DNA of 64,000 nt. Source: Salipaludibacillus sp. LMS25. GTDB lineage: Bacteria; Bacillota; Bacilli; Bacillales; Salisediminibacteriaceae. The notes below the pieces were generated by a model that saw only the letters and a list, made by a program, of their open reading frames with translations, was not told where the DNA came from and did not search any database. Position numbers and translations under genes: made by a program. Of the stretch, positions 7,585-15,513 are shown one piece after another. The stretch spans positions 620,001-684,000 of the forward strand of contig NZ_CP093299.1 of assembly GCF_024362805.1 (NCBI RefSeq). Direction: 5' to 3'. The first letter of the stretch is position 1; every line of letters begins with the position of its first letter.

Positions 7585-8691
7585 CTAATTTTGCATGACA
7601 AAATCTCGTTCCGCTTTTTCCCCCTCTTTAAAGGTACGGATATGGTTGTACTTCGTATCCCGTTGAACAGGTATTTTACCAGCTTCACGAATGAAGCGGA
7701 TAATGAGGTTCGTGTCTACTTTATAAGTGGCACCTGCCGCTGACACAACATTCTCCTCTATCATGGTACTGCCAAAATCGTTACAACCATAGGAAAGGGA
7801 TTTCTTTCCTGTTTCAGGTCCCATCGTCACCCATGACGTTTGAAAATTAGCAATATTATCGAGGAAAATACGAGATATAGCAAGGTTCTTCAAATAATCT
7901 CGTGAGGTTATTTTTTCCCCTTTCATATTCGTATTGTCAGGTTGGAACGTCCATGAAATAAAGGCTAGGAAACAATCGGCCTCATCTTGAGCATCACGTA
8001 CTCTTTGAAGATGCAACGCTCTTTCTTCATACGTTTCTCCAAAACCGATGACCATGGTAGCTGTTCCATGCATACCTGCTTTTTTAACTGCCTTCATGCA
8101 GTCAATCCATTCTTCCCACGTACCTTTTAGACGGCTAATCCGGCGTCGAGTTCGGTTATCAAGAATTTCCGCGCCACCTCCTGGGACAGAATCAAGTCCA
8201 GCCTCACGGAGCTCTTTTAACACTTCCTCTAAGGAAAGTCCCGATACTTCAACCATTTTATAAATCTCTGCCGGCGAAAAAGAATGCATTGTTATATTAA
8301 AGCGTTTCTTTATTTCTCTCAATAAGTTTATATAATAACTAAAAGGTAAATTGGGATTCGTCCCACCTTGCATCAAAATTTCTGTACCATTCACATCTAT
8401 CGTTTCTTGTATTTTCCTGAAAATTTCTTCGTTATCTAATACATAACCATCTTTCGCATTTGGCGGACGATAAAAAGCACAAAACCGGCAATATGTATCA
8501 CACAGGTTCGTATAGTTAACATTTCTGCCAATAACAAAGGTCGTTTCAGGTTTAGGGTGCCACCTTTTCATAATGTCATTAGCTAGGTCTCCCATTTTTT
8601 CTACGTCATCACTCTTGTATAGTTCAATGGCATCATCAACTGAGAGACGCTCCCCTTGTCTTACCCGATCAAGAATGTGATCAATGCTCAT
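7585..8691 (-). CDS. mqnC: Cyclic dehypoxanthinyl futalosine synthase (radical SAM)
   Basis: A 368-residue radical SAM protein with the cluster motif C64-x3-C68-x2-C71 (CDTYCRFC). It is followed by the MqnC pattern FAFYR-like FCAFYRPP, MQGGTNPNLP, HSFSPAEI, GLDSVPGGGAEIL and FISWTFQPDNT. The enzyme cyclises dehypoxanthine futalosine in the futalosine route to menaquinone. It has a clear GGAGGAG binding site before its ATG and its own terminator. None of its pathway partners (mqnA, mqnE, mqnD) is in this window. It lies between ytxC and dnaI. A paralogue with another function cannot be excluded, but the motifs fit well. Confidence 0.88.
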   Translation of the reverse strand: MSIDHILDRVRQGERLSVDDAIELYKSDDVEKMGDLANDIMKRWHPKPETTFVIGRNVNYTNLCDTYCRFCAFYRPPNAKDGYVLDNEEIFRKIQETIDVNGTEILMQGGTNPNLPFSYYINLLREIKKRFNITMHSFSPAEIYKMVEVSGLSLEEVLKELREAGLDSVPGGGAEILDNRTRRRISRLKGTWEEWIDCMKAVKKAGMHGTATMVIGFGETYEERALHLQRVRDAQDEADCFLAFISWTFQPDNTNMKGEKITSRDYLKNLAISRIFLDNIANFQTSWVTMGPETGKKSLSYGCNDFGSTMIEENVVSAAGATYKVDTNLIIRFIREAGKIPVQRDTKYNHIRTFKEGEKAERDFVMQN

Positions 8692-8789
8692 CTATGTCTC
8701 CTCCATTTCATTCCTTTAATCATCTTCTTCCATGGTAACATATATTTCATCAATTTAGGTGATCGCGGCTCAAAACAAACGGGGAGTGG

Positions 8790-9728
8790 TTATTTCTCCC
8801 GTTTGTTTTCCCCTTTCATGTCTATCACATCATTCATATGTTTAATTCGTTCAAGAATTCTTCCCGCTTTTAACTGATCGACCCTCTCTATACCGCCTCT
8901 TTGGGTAGACGACAAGTGGATGGCTAATTCCTCTAAGTCAAAATTAGACGTAAAAACAGTTGGGAGTTTTTCCATCATTCTAAATTGCAGTAAAGCACCC
9001 AATATATCATCACGAACCCAATTGGACATCGTTTCAGCTCCAATATCGTCTAAAATTAAAACAGGGGCCCGCTTTACCATATCTAATTTATCTTGATAAG
9101 AACCATCAGAAATACCATTTTTTAATTCTCTGAAAAAGTCAGGCGCATAGACAATCATCGTGCTCGTCTCTCTGTCAGCTAAATCATTCGCAATCGCCCC
9201 AACAAGGAATGTTTTCCCAACGCCGAAAGGTCCATGAATGTATAATCCCCTGCCATTTTCTCCTGGTTTGACCTCAGCACAAAAACCCATCGCCTTCGTG
9301 AACGCTTTTACACGAGACGGGTTATCTTCATGAAAATCATCGAAGCTTACCTCTGTCATTTCTTTTGGAATATAAAGGCTTTTAACGAAGGAGGCATGTC
9401 GCTTCCTCTCGTCAGCTTTCCTTTTTAAAGGACATGTTTGATATTCCAGATGAATATCATGTCTATAAATTGTTAATCGTGGTTGATAGCCTTTAACTAA
9501 ATTAGGACATGCAGCGAGACCAGGACAGTTATCACAGTTTTGCCATTGCTCTTTATATTGATAAAGCTCATTTAAGCCATTGTCTCTCTGCTCAATCGTC
9601 AATTCAGGATGCGAGGCTAAAAATGAGCGTATACGAGCATCTTCCAACACGTCACTCTTTAATTTTAAAAATTGCTTTTGAAGACGTGAATTTGCAAACT
9701 GTCGTAATGATTGATTAATAGATTCCAT
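8790..9728 (-). CDS. dnaI: Primosomal protein DnaI (helicase loader)
   Basis: A 312-residue AAA+ ATPase that loads the replicative helicase DnaC during initiation and restart. The N-terminal domain has a cysteine cluster (CDNC at 65-68, C74, C99) of the zinc-binding kind. Walker A is GPFGVGKT (166-173) and Walker B VLILDDIGAE. The C-terminus has the arginine-finger region and RILERIKHM. It follows dnaB by 15 bases and is surely co-transcribed with it, as in B. subtilis. The length is normal. Confidence 0.96.
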   Translation of the reverse strand: MESINQSLRQFANSRLQKQFLKLKSDVLEDARIRSFLASHPELTIEQRDNGLNELYQYKEQWQNCDNCPGLAACPNLVKGYQPRLTIYRHDIHLEYQTCPLKRKADERKRHASFVKSLYIPKEMTEVSFDDFHEDNPSRVKAFTKAMGFCAEVKPGENGRGLYIHGPFGVGKTFLVGAIANDLADRETSTMIVYAPDFFRELKNGISDGSYQDKLDMVKRAPVLILDDIGAETMSNWVRDDILGALLQFRMMEKLPTVFTSNFDLEELAIHLSSTQRGGIERVDQLKAGRILERIKHMNDVIDMKGENKREK

Positions 9729-9743
9729 GTCCGATCCCTCCTT

Positions 9744-11141
9744 CTACTTGTTTTTCTTCAACAAATCACGGTATTTCGCCGCTTCAAGTTTGGCCTGCTC
9801 AAGCTCTTCAGCACTCCATTCTTCTTTTTGCCAATTTTCGTCCGTCATCCATTTTGGCTGTGGTTCTTTCTTTACTTGCCCACCGTATCCTTTTACTTGG
9901 CTAAAATGACTCTTTAAGGATGCCCCTTTGTGAGTTTGACTCTTCTGATTTTCTTTCTTCGCCAAAGCCATCGCATCTGGCACAGTTTGAATGTTTTTAC
10001 GTTTCCAATGTCCGGCAATTTTAAAGGCAAGGGCTTTTGACAGCTTTTTATCGTTTACCATAAAGATATAATCAAGCAGGACATTGACGACACCTGGGGT
10101 AAGTTTGTATTCGAAAATCAGACGTTCAATGATATCAATATCTCCTTCATAAACTTTTGCACCATCACTTAGTTCTTCTAAATATTCGATAGGAGCCGTA
10201 GCTTCAAAGTAAGAGATCGTCTTTTCTTCCTGTGTTTTTGGCTCTTTAGGAGCAGTTGTTAATTCGTCAGGTTGCTTTCTTAAACCGAGTCTAGGCGGCT
10301 CATCAGCTTCACTCATTCTATAACGCCTTTTGGCTTGTAATCTTAATTGCTCGTCATCTAATTGTTCAGCATGTAGCATCGCATCCTGTACGATGTTAGC
10401 CATCTCTTCTGGTGAAAGCTTGTACATAAAAGCTAGTTGGGTAATCAGTCGTTGATTTTGCTCTTTTTCTACTTCTTCTTTCGGTATAAAGCTCGGGAGA
10501 AAGTCCATTAGCTTTTGAAAATCAAACTGACTATCACCAATGGGATAAGAGCTTTCAGAGGCTATTCGTCCCGTCAAAGGCATAGAAGATGATAACGCTT
10601 CAAGCATCTCCGGCGTCGTACTTTTTAACTCTGACGGGTGTATAGACGTAAAGACCTCACTAAAACCTTGGGTAATATTTTCTTTATTCGTTGTGTCAAC
10701 ACTGTTAACAGCAAAATATTGACGCAGTTCACGATAGTGTTCTTTCGTGCCGAGACGGTTATAAAGAAAAACACTTAAAAGGTCATCGTTAAAAAAATCT
10801 TTTGCTGACATCGGAGGATGGAGATGGTAAAAATAGTGATACTCATCCGTTTCTTTTTCTCGATATACCGTCATTAATCCAAGGGCTTCTAGCTTTTTTC
10901 TTTCTGAAAAAATAGCATCAAGATGCAAGCCGGTCAACGTCATAATTGTTTTATGAATTCTCGATATTTTTTTGTCTTGTTGCTTTTGGATATCAATCGC
11001 TAATGTCATATACAAACTGTATGCTACAGAGCCAATAAGAGGCTGATAAAGAAGTGTTAACACTTCGTGATCAGACACTTGTAAATAATCTGTCATATAA
11101 GCCGTATAACCGTTCGAAGGGAGTATTTCTTTCCAGTGCAT
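9744..11141 (-). CDS. dnaB: Replication initiation and membrane attachment protein DnaB
   Basis: A 465-residue Firmicutes DnaB, the initiation protein that acts with DnaD and DnaI and not the replicative helicase. Recognisable parts are the N-terminal winged-helix region (LLYQPLIGSVAYSLYMTL, about 31-48) and the central and C-terminal DDBH domains, the last containing LIFEYKLTPGVVNVLLDY and KIAGHWKRKNIQT. The acidic, charged linker is in the middle. It sits between nrdR and dnaI as in B. subtilis. A GGTGAAACGAG stretch precedes the ATG. Confidence 0.95.
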   Translation of the reverse strand: MHWKEILPSNGYTAYMTDYLQVSDHEVLTLLYQPLIGSVAYSLYMTLAIDIQKQQDKKISRIHKTIMTLTGLHLDAIFSERKKLEALGLMTVYREKETDEYHYFYHLHPPMSAKDFFNDDLLSVFLYNRLGTKEHYRELRQYFAVNSVDTTNKENITQGFSEVFTSIHPSELKSTTPEMLEALSSSMPLTGRIASESSYPIGDSQFDFQKLMDFLPSFIPKEEVEKEQNQRLITQLAFMYKLSPEEMANIVQDAMLHAEQLDDEQLRLQAKRRYRMSEADEPPRLGLRKQPDELTTAPKEPKTQEEKTISYFEATAPIEYLEELSDGAKVYEGDIDIIERLIFEYKLTPGVVNVLLDYIFMVNDKKLSKALAFKIAGHWKRKNIQTVPDAMALAKKENQKSQTHKGASLKSHFSQVKGYGGQVKKEPQPKWMTDENWQKEEWSAEELEQAKLEAAKYRDLLKKNK

Positions 11142-11186
11142 CTCGTTTCACCTAATCTTTCCCACTTTGTAGCTTTACAATAGAGA

Positions 11187-11210
11187 AAATGGAGCGCCCA
11201 GGCTCCATTT
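11187..11210 (-). terminator. Hairpin terminator or attenuator between nrdR and dnaB
   Basis: Perfect nine-base stem AAATGGAGC with GCTCCATTT, followed on the minus strand by TTTTCTC. It overlaps the nrdR stop codon by two bases. It could limit read-through into dnaB-dnaI. Confidence 0.65.
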
Positions 11211-11676
11211 ATTTGTCGTTATTACCTTTGTTGATGAGCTCTTTAAGTTCATCGACAAACACATTAATATCCTTAAATTGTCTATAGACAGAAGCAAAAC
11301 GGACATAAGCTACATCATCAGTCATCGCTAAAGCTGCCATCACATTTTCACCAATTTCATCACTACTTACTTCAGATAAACCTTGATTGCGTATATCTTT
11401 TTCTACACCTTCAGTAATACTTTCTAATTTCTCTAATGGAACAGGCCGTTTCTCACAAGCTCGAATTAAGCCGCGAAGAAGCTTTTCCCTGCTAAATTCT
11501 TCTCTATTTCCATCTTTTTTCACGACGATAAGAGGCGTTTTCTCTACTCTTTCGAACGTTGTGAATCGATAGCTACATGCGTCACATTCTCTTCTACGGC
11601 GAATTGAGCGTCCTTCATCACTCGGTCGGGAATCTAGAACCCTCGTCCCGTTGTGCTGACAATTAGGGCATATCAT
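11209..11676 (-). CDS. nrdR: Transcriptional repressor NrdR
   Basis: A 155-residue ATP-cone regulator that represses ribonucleotide reductase genes when dATP is high. The zinc ribbon has C3-x2-C6 and C31-x2-C34 (CPNC, CDAC), followed by the basic RRRREC region. The ATP-cone runs from about 49 to 139 ([20 protein letters not shown]). It lies directly upstream of dnaB as in B. subtilis. The start is ATG with a short leader. Confidence 0.97.
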   Translation of the reverse strand: MICPNCQHNGTRVLDSRPSDEGRSIRRRRECDACSYRFTTFERVEKTPLIVVKKDGNREEFSREKLLRGLIRACEKRPVPLEKLESITEGVEKDIRNQGLSEVSSDEIGENVMAALAMTDDVAYVRFASVYRQFKDINVFVDELKELINKGNNDK

Positions 11677-11753
11677 GACTAGTCACTCCATTCGTACACT
11701 GATTGTTAGATCTTAAAGATGTTGTTATGAGTTAGACAAGTTACTCGTTCGTT

Positions 11754-12161
11754 TTATTTAGCTAATTCATCACCTAAACCTGTACCCACAAATTGCAATC
11801 GTTTATCCAAGTCTGCATATAGTTCACGGATCATTTTACGACTATGTCCAAAATCGGTGAATAAGAACGTCTCAGTAGAAACAGAAAAATCCACTGCTGT
11901 CCGAAACGGACGGACCATTATAATTGTAGCTACAACGAAGCTCTTTTTTCCTGTTTTTACGTTGACGACAATTTCGCCATGATCCTCAGAAACAGAGGCA
12001 ATTTCAAATCCTTTTCGATTTCTTAACATCGTTTCTACTTCCGTCATTGCTTTATCTTTCATTGTCTTATAATAACGTGTTTTTAGACTTTCTTCGTGAT
12101 GGCGTTCTCTCGTTTCAGTACTTGTACTAAAAATTTTTCTAAATGTATTTTTTATTCCCAT
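11754..12161 (-). CDS. Conserved cytosolic protein, DUF1499-like
   Basis: A 135-residue soluble protein, basic at the N-terminus (MGIKNTFRKIFSTSTETRER), followed by an alpha/beta region. The C-terminal part, VDFSVSTETFLFTDFGHSRK followed by MIRELYADL, resembles the DUF1499 ending, where a D-x-G-x-N-R/K-R-I motif is usual. Its function is not known. A GGAGATGG sequence stands about eleven bases before the ATG. It lies between speD and nrdR; speD has its own terminator just upstream, so this gene probably has a separate promoter or shares a transcript with nrdR. Confidence 0.6.
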   Translation of the reverse strand: MGIKNTFRKIFSTSTETRERHHEESLKTRYYKTMKDKAMTEVETMLRNRKGFEIASVSEDHGEIVVNVKTGKKSFVVATIIMVRPFRTAVDFSVSTETFLFTDFGHSRKMIRELYADLDKRLQFVGTGLGDELAK

Positions 12162-12224
12162 AGCATACCATCTCCTACCTTATTACCTATAAGGATAGCA
12201 GTAAATGGCGATTTATTCAATTGA

Positions 12225-12256
12225 AAAAACGCTCTCATGAAGACAGAGAACGTTTA
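12225..12256 (-). terminator. Rho-independent terminator of speD
   Basis: Stem AACGTTCTC with GAGAGCGTT (one G-U pair) and a following TTTTTTC on the minus strand, ten bases after the speD stop. Confidence 0.75.
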
Positions 12257-12265
12257 GGAAAGCTG

Positions 12266-12658
12266 TCAGGACATGCCTACTTCCACTGTTTTTTTATTGG
12301 CAATTGCAACAGGACCCATTCCTCTAGGAATTTCCATCACTTCACTTGTCTTAGCAGCAAGCTCTCGTGAAATATAATCAGAAGCAACATGAGGATCAAT
12401 ACGATCTCCACATGTATAAACATCGATGCTAGCGTATCCATGTTCAGGAAAACTATGGATTGTTAAATGAGATTCGCTAATAATAACCACGCCACTAACT
12501 CCTTGGGGAGCAAATTTGTGAAAGGCCACTTCCCTCACTTCAGCCCCCGCTTCTAGAGCTGCATTGACAAAAAGCTTCTCTATATAGCCAATATCATTCA
12601 ATTTATTAGTATCACAACCCCACAGCTCGGCAATGATGTGTCGTCCCATTGTTTCCAT
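12266..12658 (-). CDS. speD: S-adenosylmethionine decarboxylase proenzyme
   Basis: A 130-residue short-form SAM decarboxylase. It supplies decarboxylated SAM for spermidine synthesis. It self-cleaves between E62 and S63 in SESHLTIHS, making S63 the pyruvoyl cofactor. H68 and C83 (YTCGD) complete the active site. The N-terminus [15 protein letters not shown] matches the Bacillus enzymes. An AAAGGGGG binding site precedes the ATG. In B. subtilis gapB lies between speD and coaE. Here that interval holds only repeats and promoter-like DNA. Confidence 0.97.
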   Translation of the reverse strand: METMGRHIIAELWGCDTNKLNDIGYIEKLFVNAALEAGAEVREVAFHKFAPQGVSGVVIISESHLTIHSFPEHGYASIDVYTCGDRIDPHVASDYISRELAAKTSEVMEIPRGMGPVAIANKKTVEVGMS

Positions 12659-12790
12659 GGTTAAATCCCCCTTTAAATTAGCATAGAGGTCCTTTAGTAC
12701 TAGTTACTGGGGGAAAGTTAGTCCTAAGAGATCCTAACCCTTGAGTAACAACTATTCTCCATTATGCTTAGTATCATGCTCACGGAAAAT

Positions 12791-12820
12791 AGTATACTGT
12801 GTTTAATATGCCAATGTAAA
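12791..12820 (-). promoter_or_regulatory. Putative SigA-type promoter upstream of speD
   Basis: On the minus strand TTTACA (12820-12815), an 18-base spacer and TATACT (12796-12791). It would give a leader of about 125 bases. A second TTGACA at 12914-12909 is a weaker alternative. Confidence 0.5.
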
Positions 12821-13066
12821 TACTTTTTAACGTGTTTTACAAAAAGAATTTTTTTCCTTCTTCTTCACTTCTACATGCTATTCTCGTTATGCTGTTTTAT
12901 ACTAGTGTTGTCAAATAGATAAGAGTTAAATTGCCCATTTAAAGTGAAAATAAGGAAAACGGGAAAGCTTATCAGCCGCGCTGTTGTCTACTAAAACTCA
13001 GCAAAGTAATACCGAGTCGATCTCAGTGATACCCTTAAGCGAAAGCAATAGATTCAGAATATAATT

Positions 13067-13224
13067 ATAAAGCTAAGCTTCAATCAGTGGGCGTTTTCCT
13101 TCATCCCCCACGGATTGTTCGTTTAACTTATGGGACCTTTAGGGGCAGTTTATCCCCCACCTAAACGTTTCGACCTTCTTAAGTTTTGAGGTGGGGGTTT
13201 TACTGCCCCTTAAGAGTGGGATAA
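13067..13224 (+). repeat. Family A interspersed repeat, copy 3 (complete)
   Basis: Full-length copy, left end ATAAAGCTAAGCTTC and right end GAGTGGGATAAA. Second hairpin intact: GGGGCAGT-TTAT-CCCCCACCT pairs with AGGTGGGGG-TTTT-ACTGCCCC. In the first hairpin the right arm reads CCCACGGATTG against CAATCAGTGGG, one unpaired position. Confidence 0.92.
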
Positions 13225-13236
13225 ATGGAGCCCCCT

Positions 13237-13297
13237 GTATCACAGATAACTGTCCGAAAAACTTCTACTTATTAAAGGGTCGTTTTATAATTGGCCT
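13237..13297 (-). repeat. Family B interspersed repeat, collapsed copy
   Basis: Read on the minus strand: ATAAAACGACCCTTTAATAA, then GTAGAAGTTTTTCGGACAGT and TATCTGTGATA. The left end is joined straight to the right end at the shared GAAGTTTTTC, and the middle is missing. It lies right behind the family A copy, next to the coaE stop. Confidence 0.7.
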
Positions 13298-13300
13298 CCA

Positions 13301-13894
13301 TTATAACGCCTTCAATTTATTCAATAAAGTTGTCACTTGCTCTCTAGTATGTGTTAGGTCAGAGGAGTTATCAATGATGAAGGTAGCATATGTCTTCTTT
13401 TTATCAAGAGACAATTGAGAATTAATACGTTTTAATGCTTCTTCCTCTGTATAGTTATTGCGTTCTTTGAGACGTTTTAACTGAACACTTTTCGGAACGT
13501 ACACGAGAAGGATCTTATCAACTAATTGAAAGAGTTCCCCTTCTATAAGGAGGGGAATATCTAGTATGACAATTGGGTGCCCTTCACTTTGAAGAGCATC
13601 AGCTTGGTCTTTCAATTCTTTCCTTACTCGTGGATGAATAATCTGATTTAATACACGTCTTTCTTTTTCATCATTAAATATAATCTCACCTAATTTTTCT
13701 CTGTTAATTTGCCCATCTTGTTTTAGAATCGCTAATCCAAAATGATCAATAATCTGATGATAAGCTATTTTCCCAGGCTTAACCACATCACGAGAAATAA
13801 CATCTGCATCCACAACAGGGACCCCTTCGTCACTTATCATGTGAGACACTGTACTTTTCCCACTTGCTATACCACCTGTAAGACCAATGATCAC
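13301..13894 (-). CDS. coaE: Dephospho-CoA kinase
   Basis: A 197-residue P-loop kinase carrying out the last step of coenzyme A synthesis. The P-loop is GGIASGKST near the N-terminus; also visible are DADVISRDVV, the lid region HPRVRKEL and VYVPKSVQLKRLKERN. I chose the GTG at 13894, reading (M)IIGLTGGIASGKS. It gives the usual length and has GGGGGGTGAGG just before it, whereas an upstream in-frame GTG at 13909 lacks a binding site. The gene follows ytaF by 18 bases and probably belongs to a polA-mutM-ytaF-coaE transcript. Confidence 0.95.
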   Translation of the reverse strand: MIIGLTGGIASGKSTVSHMISDEGVPVVDADVISRDVVKPGKIAYHQIIDHFGLAILKQDGQINREKLGEIIFNDEKERRVLNQIIHPRVRKELKDQADALQSEGHPIVILDIPLLIEGELFQLVDKILLVYVPKSVQLKRLKERNNYTEEEALKRINSQLSLDKKKTYATFIIDNSSDLTHTREQVTTLLNKLKAL

Positions 13895-13912
13895 ACCCTC
13901 ACCCCCCACTTG

Positions 13913-14551
13913 CTATAATTTCCATATTCCGATACAGATTAACAGAACCCCTGGTAAAAAAGAAAGTCTTTTTAACTTTTCCGAATGGTTAAGTAACGCG
14001 CCACACCATTTTCCAGCGGTCAAAAATACGCCACACATCACGGCTACACTTAGAGAAAGCAGCCATGGTGACACCCCAAGAAGTGCCGCTCCTAGACCTG
14101 CACCAAAAGCATCCAGTGACAAGGCTACACCTAACAGCACAGCCTCTAATCCTGTTATGGAACCTGAGTCGTCTAAATCCGCTGCCATCGGTTTTTTTAA
14201 GACATGAACGGCGATACCGAGACGCTTTAACTCCACATCCATCAAGACTTTTTCCTGTCTCAGAGTCGGTGCATAAATAGATGGCTTTTTATACACTTGG
14301 AACAGTGCATATAAACCGATTAAGATGAGGAGCAGACCACCTAATGTTTCTGCAAACTCAGGTGCCAATAAGGCACTGATGGTATTCCCTATCCACATAG
14401 CAAGTAGAATAGCCACCGCAGAGCAACACATAATAAACAAGACAGATAACATCGGCAGTTTCATTTGACGTAACCCGTAAGTAAGACCAACACTAAAACT
14501 ATCTAAGCTGACAGCAAATGCAAGGATAGATAATGACAGTAATTCAGTCAA
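13913..14551 (-). CDS. ytaF: Sporulation membrane protein YtaF (MntP-like)
   Basis: A 212-residue integral membrane protein with about six transmembrane helices in two repeats. Each repeat carries the family's Asp-containing signature: AFAVSLDSFSVGLTYGLR near residue 11 and GVALSLDAFGAGLGAALLG in the second half. This is the fold of the MntP manganese exporters. The Bacillus YtaF branch is annotated as a sporulation membrane protein; ion specificity is not known. It lies between mutM and coaE as in B. subtilis. No yybP-ykoY-type riboswitch is evident upstream. Confidence 0.88.
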   Translation of the reverse strand: MTELLSLSILAFAVSLDSFSVGLTYGLRQMKLPMLSVLFIMCCSAVAILLAMWIGNTISALLAPEFAETLGGLLLILIGLYALFQVYKKPSIYAPTLRQEKVLMDVELKRLGIAVHVLKKPMAADLDDSGSITGLEAVLLGVALSLDAFGAGLGAALLGVSPWLLSLSVAVMCGVFLTAGKWCGALLNHSEKLKRLSFLPGVLLICIGIWKL

Positions 14552-14654
14552 TGGAATAAGCCCCTTTCTTCGCTTGAACTAAGTTATTATATGGCAGAGG
14601 CCCATCCATTGTACGTTAATCTTCTTATTTTCATTCAGTTGTAATGAAATCTTT

Positions 14655-15482
14655 TTAAGACGGCTGGCATGTAGGACATGTATGAGTCCCTCTTCCGCCT
14701 ACAACAGAGCGAACGATCATGTTGTCACACGTATGGCATGGTTCACCAGTTCGGCCGTACACATTCAACTGTTGCTGAAACATCCCCATTTCACCTTGAC
14801 CATTCACATATGACTTGATTGAAGAACCGCCAGCTTTCACTGCATCAAGTAATGTCTGTTTAATACTTATAAAAAGTTGTTCAATCTCTTCATCAGTTAA
14901 CATATTGGCTGTTTTCTCTGGGTGCACCCTTGCTTTAAATAAAGCTTCATCCACATAGATATTACCTAAACCAGCTACAACCGTTTGATCTAATAGCGCC
15001 GATTTAATGGCTCGTGTCGTTCTTTGAAGTGGTTCTTTTAACTGTACTGGTGAAAAATCTGGTGATAATGGCTCAGGCCCTAATTTCACGAGTGGGAGCC
15101 GTTGACATTCTGTACCTAGTGGAAACAGATGCATCGTTCCAAATTTACGAACGTCCGCATATCGCAGCTCTTTACCATTCGCAAGAAAAAATCGCACGTG
15201 TGTGTGTTTTGTCGTCGGCTCGTCACTGTTAGACACACTATAACGGCCTTCCATACGCAAATGGGACACTAAGCTGTAATCATCCAGACGAAAGATTAAA
15301 AATTTACCTCTTCGCTCGATAGATTTAAATGTTTGCCCTGCCATCATCGTACTAAAAAGCGTTACGTCGTCTGGCTCTTTTATCATTTTCGGCCACCCAA
15401 CACTGACCTTCGTAATCGTTTCTTTCATAATAAGCTCCGTTAATGTTCGTTTCACTGTTTCTACTTCTGGTAATTCGGGCAT
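14655..15482 (-). CDS. mutM: Formamidopyrimidine-DNA glycosylase
   Basis: A 275-residue base-excision repair enzyme that removes 8-oxoguanine and FaPy lesions and nicks the strand. Pro2 is the catalytic nucleophile, so the start must give M-P-E-L-P-E-V. That is the ATG at 15482 and not the in-frame GTG nine bases upstream. The helix-two-turn-helix has GLGNIYVDEALF. The C-terminal zinc finger has four Cys (CHTC and CPTC). It lies 31 bases after polA, the B. subtilis order, and is probably co-transcribed with it. Confidence 0.97.
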   Translation of the reverse strand: MPELPEVETVKRTLTELIMKETITKVSVGWPKMIKEPDDVTLFSTMMAGQTFKSIERRGKFLIFRLDDYSLVSHLRMEGRYSVSNSDEPTTKHTHVRFFLANGKELRYADVRKFGTMHLFPLGTECQRLPLVKLGPEPLSPDFSPVQLKEPLQRTTRAIKSALLDQTVVAGLGNIYVDEALFKARVHPEKTANMLTDEEIEQLFISIKQTLLDAVKAGGSSIKSYVNGQGEMGMFQQQLNVYGRTGEPCHTCDNMIVRSVVGGRGTHTCPTCQPS

Positions 15483-15513
15483 ATCGTTCACCTACTTTTT
15501 CGCATTTCACTTA

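Noticed and set aside
14552..14654. Manganese riboswitch (yybP-ykoY) before ytaF
   Set aside because: The gap is short and lacks the expected paired elements and terminator.
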